Positions 7,243 through 12,923 of a stretch of 15,051 bases of DNA are shown here, in pieces. Source of the DNA: Pseudomonadota bacterium. Lineage in GTDB: Bacteria > Pseudomonadota > Alphaproteobacteria > Thalassobaculales > Thalassobaculaceae. The notes below the pieces were generated by a model, which worked only from the letters and a program-made list of their open reading frames with translations, had not been told where the DNA came from and searched no databases. The DNA lies in assembly GCA_027623845.1 (NCBI GenBank), contig JAQBUJ010000014.1, positions 1 through 15,051 on the forward strand, in the 5' to 3' direction. Position 1 is the stretch's first letter. Each line of letters opens with the position of its first letter. The translations under genes and the position numbers were made by a program.

Positions 7243-7253
7243 AGAGAAACGCC

Positions 7254-7282
7254 TTGACCTAAGGCCGTAACGCCCCCACTTT
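7254..7282 (+). promoter_or_regulatory. Possible infA promoter (-35 only is clear)
   Basis: TTGACC at 7254-7259 matches the -35 consensus at five of six bases. At the usual 17-nt distance only CACTTT is found, a poor -10. infA often has its own promoter, and the 103-nt gap here would allow one. Confidence 0.25.
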
Positions 7283-7312
7283 TGCCCCCGTTAAAAAAAC
7301 ACTGGCGGGGTT

Positions 7313-7531
7313 ATGGCGAAAGAAGACGTACTAGAGGTCTCGGGCACGATTTCCGAACTGCTGCCCAACGCGATGTTTCGCGTGAAGCTCGATAACGAAC
7401 ATGAAGTTCTTGCCCACACCAGTGGAAAGATGCGCAAGAACCGTATCCGCGTGCTTGCAGGAGATAGGGTCAATGTCGAGATGACGCCCTACGACCTCAC
7501 GAAGGGCCGCATTACCTTCCGTTTCAAGTAA
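7313..7531 (+). CDS. infA: Translation initiation factor IF-1
   Basis: This 72-aa protein is nearly all S1/OB-fold and matches IF-1 along its length: MAKEDVLEVSGTISELLPN, FRVKLDNEHEVLAHTSGKMR, IRVLAGDRVNVEMTPYDLTKGRI. IF-1 binds the ribosomal A site and assists IF-2 and IF-3 in choosing the initiator tRNA. ATG 7313 follows GGCGGGG a few bases upstream. It starts the infA-maf-RNase E/G-yacG run, with only 17 nt to maf. Confidence 0.97.
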   Translation: MAKEDVLEVSGTISELLPNAMFRVKLDNEHEVLAHTSGKMRKNRIRVLAGDRVNVEMTPYDLTKGRITFRFK

Positions 7532-7548
7532 CAATCGACCGGACCGAA

Positions 7549-8178
7549 ATGATGGATCGCCGCGCGATCCTGCTGGCACCGAACGAAACGTCGCTGGTGC
7601 TCGCCTCGGCGTCGCCCAGACGGCGCGACCTCCTGGCGCAGATTGGCCTGGTCGCCGATCGCATCGAACCCGCCGACATCGACGAAACGCCCCGCGCCCG
7701 AGAACTGCCGCGCCTCTATGCCGCGCGCATGGCCGCCGGCAAGGCCGCCGCGATCCGGGATCCGGCGGGCAACAGTTTCATTCTCGCCGCCGATACCGTG
7801 GTTGCTTGCGGCCGGCGTATTTTACCGAAAACCGAAACCGAGGCCGAAGCAAGAACCTGCCTGGAATTGCTGTCCGGGCGCCGGCACCAGGTTCTCGGCG
7901 CGGTCATGTTGCGCCATCCCGACGGTCGCAAGGTTGAGCGGGTGGTGACAACGGCAGTGACCTTCAAGCGCTTGAGCCACGGCGAGATCGATATCTATCT
8001 CGGCTCTGGCGAATGGCGCGGCAAGGCCGGCGGCTATGCCATTCAGGGATGGGCCGGGGCCTATGTTCGGGCGCTGAACGGCTCTTATACAAATGTGGTC
8101 GGTCTGCCGCTTGCCGAGACCTATGCGATGCTCGATGGGTTCGGGTTCCGCCAAGCCCTGACCTCAGACGATGGCTGA
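7549..8178 (+). CDS. maf: Maf family nucleoside-triphosphate pyrophosphatase
   Basis: Maf proteins hydrolyse non-canonical or modified nucleotides (dTTP/UTP or 7-methyl-GTP type) to the monophosphate. The 209-aa product carries the signatures SASPRR at residues 20-25, ADTVV at 81-85 with the likely catalytic Asp82, and KAGGYAIQGWAG at 159-170, followed by GSYTNVVGLPL. The YAIQGWAG form is that of the YhdE-type (dTTP/UTP) branch more than of the YceF type, as far as I recall. Two adjacent in-frame ATGs (7549, 7552) could each be the start. It follows infA by 17 nt and overlaps the RNase gene by 8 nt. Confidence 0.94.
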   Translation: MMDRRAILLAPNETSLVLASASPRRRDLLAQIGLVADRIEPADIDETPRARELPRLYAARMAAGKAAAIRDPAGNSFILAADTVVACGRRILPKTETEAEARTCLELLSGRRHQVLGAVMLRHPDGRKVERVVTTAVTFKRLSHGEIDIYLGSGEWRGKAGGYAIQGWAGAYVRALNGSYTNVVGLPLAETYAMLDGFGFRQALTSDDG

Positions 8179-9430
8179 TCGGCAGATCCTGGTCGATCGA
8201 TCGCCCGGAGAACTCCGGGTGGCGCTTCTATCAGGCGGCCGGGTTGACGAAATCCTCATTGAACGGGCGCACCGGCCCTGGCGCATCGGGTCGATTGTAC
8301 TGGCCCGCGTCACCGCCGTGCGACGGGAACTCGGCGCGGTCTTCCTCGATCTTGCAGGCGACGATGGTTACCTCGACGGATTCTCCGGACCGATCCCCAA
8401 CGAGGGCAAATCAGTGTTGGTGGAAATCACCAGCGAAGCACATCGCGGCAAGGCGGCGCGGGTTACAACCGATTTGTCCCTGCAGGGTGAACTGATCACC
8501 ATGACCCCACACCGGCCCGACCACGCGATCTCCCGGCGAATCACCGCTAAGGGGGAACGGAGCCGGTTGCGGGCGGCCCTTGGAGAGGTTCTGCCCGAGA
8601 CACTCGGAGCAATCGTCGGACCGCAAGCCAAGGGATGCGAGATCCCCGCGCTGCTGGCCGACGCGCACGCTCTGCTGGATCGCTGGCAACGGATGCAAGC
8701 GCTGATCCAAGCCCCATCGGCGAACCCTGCTCCGCAAATCCTGCAGGCCGCGCCAGGCCCCGTTGAGCAGGCCCGTCGGGCGGCGCCGGACGCAACGGTC
8801 CGCGAAGGCCGTGACGGCGCATTGTTCCTGGAACACGACATCGAAGCGACGATCGCCCAAGCGACGCAAAGGCGCGTCACCCTCGATAGCGGCGCGGCCT
8901 TGGTGTTCGACGAGGGCGAAGCGTTAACCGCCATCGATATCGATGTCGCCCGTTCCCAAGGCGCCACGGAAAACCCGATCACCTTGGCCAGCGAATCCGC
9001 CCAGGCGATCGCCAGACAAATCCGACTGCGGCGACTGGCCGGCCTCATCCTGATTGACTTTCCCCGCACAAGAATCGCCGCGGCGCGGGAAAAATTGAGC
9101 GCCGAACTCAAGCAAGCCTTCACTGGTGAGGCCGAACCATTAACCATTCATGGCTGGACCCGTGCCGGGTTACTGGAAATCACGCGCCCCAGACGCGGCC
9201 CCTCGTTGCGCGAGACCCTGTTGGAGGACGATCCCGCTCTCCAACCGAATGTGAATACCCTGGCGCTTGAGGCGTTGCGGCATGTGCTGCGCGGTTCTTC
9301 CGGCATCGCCCATCCTCGGTTAAAATGCTCAAATGCAGTGGGGTTGGCGCTGCTGGGACCCTTGCGGCCGGCCTTTGATGAAGTTGGGCGCCGCCTTGGG
9401 GCGCGACTGACGCTGGAGCCGGATCAATGA
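8171..9430 (+). CDS. Short ribonuclease E/G family protein
   Basis: The 419-aa product has an S1-like region (GSIVLARVTAVRRELGAVFL, residues 40-59) and an RNase E/G catalytic domain. The metal-binding acids are visible as Asp256 (EALTAIDID) and Asp296 (GLILIDF), matching E. coli RNase E Asp303 and Asp346. The residue matching Asn305 is Asp258. The zinc-link CPxCxG motif that dimerises E. coli RNase E and G is absent: after the catalytic domain comes EITRPRRGPSLRETLLEDD with no cysteine pair. The C-terminal scaffold of RNase E is also missing. It may therefore process RNA in a non-tetrameric form, and a separate full RNase E is likely elsewhere. ATG 8171 overlaps maf by 8 nt; the stop overlaps a vestigial yacG-like start as ATGA. 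Confidence 0.9.
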   Translation: MADRQILVDRSPGELRVALLSGGRVDEILIERAHRPWRIGSIVLARVTAVRRELGAVFLDLAGDDGYLDGFSGPIPNEGKSVLVEITSEAHRGKAARVTTDLSLQGELITMTPHRPDHAISRRITAKGERSRLRAALGEVLPETLGAIVGPQAKGCEIPALLADAHALLDRWQRMQALIQAPSANPAPQILQAAPGPVEQARRAAPDATVREGRDGALFLEHDIEATIAQATQRRVTLDSGAALVFDEGEALTAIDIDVARSQGATENPITLASESAQAIARQIRLRRLAGLILIDFPRTRIAAAREKLSAELKQAFTGEAEPLTIHGWTRAGLLEITRPRRGPSLRETLLEDDPALQPNVNTLALEALRHVLRGSSGIAHPRLKCSNAVGLALLGPLRPAFDEVGRRLGARLTLEPDQ

Positions 9431-9476
9431 ATAAGCCCGGGGGCGGAGACGATGAGTAAGCTCGGGGGCGGAAACG
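9427..9476 (+). repeat. 25-bp tandem duplication across the yacG start
   Basis: Positions 9427-9451 and 9452-9476 are two copies of one 25-bp unit with 22 of 25 bases identical, each beginning with ATG. The first ATG overlaps the RNase stop (ATGA) but runs only ten codons, MNKPGGGDDE, to a TAA at 9457-9459. The second ATG opens yacG (MSKLGGGN). Because 25 is not a multiple of three, the first copy is out of frame with yacG. Confidence 0.9.
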
Positions 9477-9658
9477 GGGGCGGTTGCGCGATTTGCGGCA
9501 AGCCGGTGGATCAGGCGCACAGACCGTTCTGCTCCGGTCGTTGCAAGACAATCGATCTCGGGCGCTGGCTTGATGGCGATTACCGTCTGCCAAGCGAAGA
9601 CGCCCCCGACGAGGCGGAAATCATCGATCTCGCGAGCCGTGTCCGAACGGAAGATTGA
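9452..9658 (+). CDS. yacG: YacG family zinc-binding protein (DNA gyrase inhibitor)
   Basis: YacG is a small zinc protein that in E. coli binds GyrB and inhibits gyrase. The 68-aa product has the four-cysteine site Cys12-X2-Cys15 and Cys27-X3-Cys31 (CAICGKP, PFCSGRC), followed by TIDLGRWLDGDYRLP, which is diagnostic. The start at 9452 is the only ATG in frame with the zinc finger. Its ribosome site, GGGGG/GGAG at 9439-9448, lies within the first copy of the 25-bp duplication. It ends the plus-strand operon after the RNase E/G gene and converges on the deacetylase gene 14 nt away. Confidence 0.96.
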   Translation: MSKLGGGNGGGCAICGKPVDQAHRPFCSGRCKTIDLGRWLDGDYRLPSEDAPDEAEIIDLASRVRTED

Positions 9659-9678
9659 GCCGCCCAGGCGCCTCAATC
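9653..9678. terminator. Bidirectional hairpin holding both convergent stop codons
   Basis: GATTGAG (9653-9659) pairs with CTCAATC (9672-9678); after a C-C mismatch, CGC pairs with GCG around a CCAG loop. The TGA of yacG lies in the left arm and that of the minus-strand deacetylase gene in the right arm. There is no T run on either side, so strength as an intrinsic terminator is uncertain. Confidence 0.5.
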
Positions 9679-10578
9679 GTACGGGTGAACCTTCATCCAA
9701 TGCCGTGCGATATCCGTGCGGTTGCAGATCCACACGTCGTCGAACTGCCGCACATGATCGAGAAACCGCTTGAGCCCCATGGCCCGGGCCGGATGCCCGA
9801 TCAAACGCATGTGCAAGCCAACCGACATCATCTTGGGATGCTCGGCGCCTTCCGCGTAAAGCATGTCGAAAGCGTCCTTGTTGAACTGAAAAAAGTCGTC
9901 GGCGGTACTGAACCACCCCCGGCCAAACTTTGAATCATTCGTGGTAAGCGAATACGGCACCACCAGATGGGGCTTTCCCTCGACCGTATCCCAATAGGGC
10001 AGCTCGTCATTATAAGCGTCGGAGTCGTAGAGAAACCCACCCTCCTCCACTAAAAGCCGGCGGGTGTTGACGCTGGGCGCGCTCCGGCAATACCAGCCGA
10101 GCGGTCGGGACCCGAGGGTTTCGGTCAACGAGGCGACCGCCTTGCGGATGTGCTCGCGCTCTTCCTCTTCGGCGAGCTTGTAATGCTCGACCCAGCGCCA
10201 GCCATGGCAACAGATGTCGAGGCCGGCGTCGCGGATCGCCTTCGCCGCTTCGGGATTACGCTCCAGCGCCAACGCACAGGCAAAGATGGTCACCGGCAGC
10301 TCGCGCTCGCGGAACAGTCGAAGCAAGCGCCAGAAACCAACCCGGGAGCCGTATTCGAACATCGTCTCAGCCCCCAGATCGCGATCACCGCGCGGGACCG
10401 AGGAGGTTGGCGAGTCGGTCAGACTGGCCTCGGAAAAGCCGTCCCCGTCATGCACGTTATATTCCGACCCTTCCTCGTAATTGATGGCGAAGTTTAGCGC
10501 CAAACGCGCGCCGCCAGGCCATTTCGGATCGGGAGGATTGGCACCGTAACCAATAAAATCACGCGGAGAAGAGGACAT
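9673..10578 (-). CDS. Polysaccharide-deacetylase-family protein, PuuE (allantoinase)-like
   Basis: The 301-aa product matches the PuuE group of the NodB/polysaccharide deacetylase superfamily: RDFIGYGANPPDPKWPGGAR at the N-terminus, LNFAINYEEGSEY at 28-40, EYGSRVGFWRLLRLF at 75-89, CCHGWRWVEHY at 123-133, GGFLYDSDAYNDELPYW at 180-196 and SVGLHMRLIGHPARA at 252-266. PuuE enzymes open allantoin to allantoate in purine breakdown. The segment GWYCRSAPSVNTRR differs from the GWYTGRTSPNTR form I remember for PuuE, so another C-N hydrolase substrate is possible. No purine-catabolism gene is adjacent. It has no signal peptide and is probably cytoplasmic. ATG 10578 has GGAG 7 nt ahead. It converges on yacG. 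Confidence 0.82.
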   Translation of the reverse strand: MSSSPRDFIGYGANPPDPKWPGGARLALNFAINYEEGSEYNVHDGDGFSEASLTDSPTSSVPRGDRDLGAETMFEYGSRVGFWRLLRLFRERELPVTIFACALALERNPEAAKAIRDAGLDICCHGWRWVEHYKLAEEEEREHIRKAVASLTETLGSRPLGWYCRSAPSVNTRRLLVEEGGFLYDSDAYNDELPYWDTVEGKPHLVVPYSLTTNDSKFGRGWFSTADDFFQFNKDAFDMLYAEGAEHPKMMSVGLHMRLIGHPARAMGLKRFLDHVRQFDDVWICNRTDIARHWMKVHPYD

Positions 10579-11100
10579 TTCCAGGCTCCAGCAAACAAGT
10601 TGTCATGCGACCATAACGCCATGGGTCTGGGAAACAATCCTCCTTGTCTCAACCCGACCACAGCAGCGCCCTGCGAACAGACCCGACCAGCCGGAATGCA
10701 CAAGCCTTGCTGGTCAGGGTTTCAGCCCTATGCGCGATGACGGATTTCGACGCCGCAACCGGTCAACAGCCCCCGCCCGCCGGTTGATTTCGGCGCCCAT
10801 AATCAATCGTCGATAGTCGATAAACTCCGCGTTAAGGCGATGCCGCTCAGTCGCTTTTTGCGCCAAATTCGACCTGCAAAAATCGCGCCGACAACTAGGC
10901 CGTCAGCCATGCAATTTCTGCATGGCCGGTAGCGAAATTCAGCGTTTGCCGAAACCGCCGATTCAGCCGAAAAGCGCGCGGCTGGAGGGGCTTTGGCGCC
11001 GCCGGCCAACATCCAAAAACGCAATATAACCAATGCTTAATCCCTTGGTGACAGGTCCCGTGCGACCGGATCGGGAGCTGGCGCCGGGACGGAGCAGGCC
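10579..11100. other. 522-nt hairpin-rich intergenic region
   Basis: I see no gene I can support here. It separates the divergent starts of the deacetylase and ParB-like genes, so it should contain their promoters, but no convincing -35/-10 pair stands out. It holds hairpins at 10685-10715 (7-bp GACCAGC/GCTGGTC, 17-nt loop), 10895-10932 and 10964-10984 (CAGCCG/CGGCTG, 9-nt loop). A 76-codon minus-strand frame at 10803-11033 has unconvincing composition. The region may be a decayed gene or may encode a structured RNA. Confidence 0.5.
10895..10932. other. Extended hairpin in the intergenic region
   Basis: GCCATGCA (10906-10913) and TGCATGGC (10919-10926) form a perfect 8-bp stem with loop ATTTC. 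Below it CCG pairs with CGG past a 3-nt bulge, then CTA with TAG past a 2-nt bulge, extending the stem to 10895-10932. It could be a structured RNA element or a dyad operator. Confidence 0.5.
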
Positions 11101-11472
11101 ATGGCGATTCGCGTCAGCCAACGCGACATCCTCGATCTCGCGCTGGAGTGCGGGATTCAGTATTATCCCTTTTGGGAAAGCAGTGATCGACGGATCACCA
11201 GCGCCGATATCGATGCGGCGCTTGAATCCGGCCGTCTCATGGCGCCGGACGATGCTCGCGACCCGAATTTACGGATGACCGCCGAACAACATGCGGCCCG
11301 CGTCGCCTGGCTGATTCGCCACGCTGAGCTCGAGCGCACGACGATCACCATTCGCGACCGAAGCATCGTCGACGGCAATCATCGGTTCGCCGCTTGCCTG
11401 CATGCCGGGATTGAATGGATCAACTGCGTGTTCATGGACGCGCCGGCGACAGAGAAACCGATCGCGGCCTAG
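11101..11472 (+). CDS. Hypothetical protein with ParB/Srx-like 'DGNHRFAA' motif
   Basis: The 123-aa product has IVDGNHRFAACLHAG at about residues 90-104, resembling the DGNHRxAA box of ParB N-terminal/sulfiredoxin-like folds, where the box binds a nucleotide phosphate. HAARVAWLIRHAE upstream of it recalls short ParB-like proteins found in phages and mobile DNA. Function is unknown; no DNA-binding domain, signal peptide or membrane segment is seen. ATG 11101 has GGAG at 11091-11094, 6 nt ahead, a good ribosome site. The stop TAG lies in the first copy of an 18-bp tandem repeat. It stands alone between a long intergenic region and convergent minus-strand genes, which suggests an accessory gene. 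Confidence 0.75.
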   Translation: MAIRVSQRDILDLALECGIQYYPFWESSDRRITSADIDAALESGRLMAPDDARDPNLRMTAEQHAARVAWLIRHAELERTTITIRDRSIVDGNHRFAACLHAGIEWINCVFMDAPATEKPIAA

Positions 11473-11513
11473 AATCGGATCGCAGCCTAGAATCGGATAG
11501 CGGCCTAGAATCG
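11460..11513 (+). repeat. 18-bp tandem repeat, three copies, over the stop codon
   Basis: Units at 11460-11477, 11478-11495 and 11496-11513 share GAT-GC-GCCTAGAATCG with one or two substitutions each. The unit length is a multiple of three, so each copy holds a TAG in the frame of the ParB-like gene, at 11470, 11488 and 11506. Confidence 0.92.
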
Positions 11514-11523
11514 GTCGGCGCGA

Positions 11524-11919
11524 TCAGACCTCCGCGACTTTTTCCCAATACAGAACCCGCTGCTGAACCACCTCGCCATAAGCCTTGGTCGGTGGGCGCA
11601 GAACCATCAACGGCCCTTCAAAACTAACGTCGCGCACTTGGTCCGTGCCCAGTCGGTCGGCGTCCGAGGCCGCATCAACGCGGGTGATCAATTGTTTGCC
11701 GTCGAAGGTGAAGTTGCCGCAGTAGGAGGTATATTCCCGCCGCGCGCCATCCGGCAGTGTTGGCCTGCCGTCACACAACACCGCCATCATCCGGCCATCG
11801 CCGTTTAGCGTCACCCGGCCCATCCCCTTCTCGCCGCCATAGGGCGCCGGCAATGCTGCGCCATCCGCGGCGGTCGAGGTTGCCCGGACCAAACGCCATG
11901 TCCCAACGATATTTTGCAT
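11524..11919 (-). CDS. Lipocalin-like domain protein
   Basis: The 131-aa product begins MQNIVGTWRLVRATS, and contains GRVTLNGDGRMMAVLCDGRP, YTSYCGNFTFDGKQLITRVDAASD and GTDQVRDVSFEGPLMVLRPP. This is the pattern of the bacterial lipocalin-like (Lipocalin_5) domain, a small beta-barrel: a GTWxL start, a 'sDGrM' strand turn and a YCGxxxxD strand. Ligand and role are unknown. No signal peptide is visible. ATG 11919 is preferred over the adjacent GTG 11922 because GGAAG at 11927-11931 then stands 7 nt away. It lies 73 nt downstream of the DUF302 gene on the same strand, so it may be the last gene of the sulfite-oxidation unit. Confidence 0.78.
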   Translation of the reverse strand: MQNIVGTWRLVRATSTAADGAALPAPYGGEKGMGRVTLNGDGRMMAVLCDGRPTLPDGARREYTSYCGNFTFDGKQLITRVDAASDADRLGTDQVRDVSFEGPLMVLRPPTKAYGEVVQQRVLYWEKVAEV

Positions 11920-11992
11920 CACGTCACTTCCATACTGACCACGGGAGCCGCAACACTATCATGACCCGTGGCCAGCCTTCGAGCCCGGCGCT

Positions 11993-12490
11993 CTACTGGA
12001 TCGGCAGGCCACCACGCTTCGTCGCCATCGAAGTGAATTTGTCCAGAGCAGCGGCCATCCCCTTGAACACCTTGGCACGGTCGGAGATGCCATAACGCGC
12101 GGCAAGCCACGCTGGATCGGAATAGGCCAGCTTCGATTTTCCGTCAGCGGTTTCCCAAGCCAGCGCCTTAAGGGGCAGGTCGAGACCAATCATCGGATTG
12201 GACTGCATGAGCGGCGTGCCAATCTTCGGCGTTCCGAATATCAACACCTCTGTCGGCGGCAACGACGCACCGACGCTGGCCGCGCCCTTGGCGTGATTGA
12301 TCCGCTTAAAAATCTTGATTCCCTTGCGTTCCAACGCAATACCGAGTCGGTCCAAGGTCTTGGTGGCGCCAAAATCACTATCCTTAATGATTAAACCCTC
12401 CGCCGCGACGGTCGGGGCGCTCAGGGAAATTAACAACAAGGCAGCCGCGATCGTTACCGCCCCCGCCCGGCGCATCATTTTAAAGAGCAT
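11993..12490 (-). CDS. Exported DUF302 domain protein
   Basis: The 165-aa product starts with a Sec signal peptide: positive MMRRAG, a hydrophobic stretch AVTIAAALLLISLS and a likely cut after APTVAA near residue 30. The mature part has the DUF302 pattern: a KTLDRLGIALERKGIKIFKR helix-strand, then LIFGTPKIGTPLMQ and IGLDLPLKALAWE (about residues 83-113). DUF302 proteins are small periplasmic or cytoplasmic proteins of unknown role. ATG 12490 has AGGAAG at 12498-12503, 7 nt ahead. It follows the small cytochrome gene by 98 nt on the same strand, suggesting membership of the sulfite-oxidation unit or its own transcript. Confidence 0.88.
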   Translation of the reverse strand: MLFKMMRRAGAVTIAAALLLISLSAPTVAAEGLIIKDSDFGATKTLDRLGIALERKGIKIFKRINHAKGAASVGASLPPTEVLIFGTPKIGTPLMQSNPMIGLDLPLKALAWETADGKSKLAYSDPAWLAARYGISDRAKVFKGMAAALDKFTSMATKRGGLPIQ

Positions 12491-12588
12491 TGTCTGACTT
12501 CCTAAAAGTTGTGGGGATTTTTTCGTTGGATGCCGACCATCTGAATTTGCAGGCTTAGCCTCCGACGTTCCCGGTTATTGGGTTTACG

Positions 12589-12912
12589 TTAATTTTTTTC
12601 GCTGGCGATTGCTTTAGCGCGGCGATCGATCCCGTAATAGGTGCTGAGATAGCCGATGACTGAATTGTGATCAGCGGGCTCAAGCGGCTCCATCTCTTGT
12701 TCCGCCACCATCCATTCGAGGGTTTCTTCCCAACTTTCCCGACTGAGGCCCTGTTGGGTAACCAGTCGGATCGAATGGCAGGTCGAGCATGTATAGAAGG
12801 TTTCTTCGACGCCCGGAGCAGCCGGCATGCCGCCAAACTCCTCCTCGGCGACAAGAGGCCCCGCCGACGCGGCCATGACCGCGCCGGCGAGGACAAAAGC
12901 GGCAATTCTCAT
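12589..12912 (-). CDS. Small exported cytochrome c (sulfite dehydrogenase electron acceptor, SorB/SorU-like)
   Basis: The 107-aa product has a signal peptide (MRIAAFVLAGAVMAASAGPLVA) and one c-type haem site, CSTCH at residues 42-46: Cys42 and Cys45 bind haem and His46 is the axial ligand. Met68 or Met74 could be the sixth ligand. It directly follows the sulfite dehydrogenase gene with an 11-nt gap. In known Sor systems a small cytochrome c takes electrons from the molybdenum enzyme in the periplasm and passes them to the respiratory chain, so that job is inferred here. ATG 12912 gives a clean signal peptide; a GTG at 12927 overlapping the upstream stop would add five residues. Confidence 0.87.
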   Translation of the reverse strand: MRIAAFVLAGAVMAASAGPLVAEEEFGGMPAAPGVEETFYTCSTCHSIRLVTQQGLSRESWEETLEWMVAEQEMEPLEPADHNSVIGYLSTYYGIDRRAKAIASEKN

Positions 12913-12923
12913 TGATGGTCCAT

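Noticed and set aside
10833..10932. About 30-codon ATG frame on the plus strand ending at the hairpin TAG
   Set aside because: Only a weak AAGGCG ribosome-site match and a short basic product without family likeness.
10803..11033. 76-codon minus-strand frame in the intergenic region
   Set aside because: No ribosome site, motif or plausible domain. It crosses the extended hairpin.
11460..11513. CRISPR array or minisatellite-type array
   Set aside because: Units are contiguous with no spacers and only three copies, so this is a simple tandem repeat.
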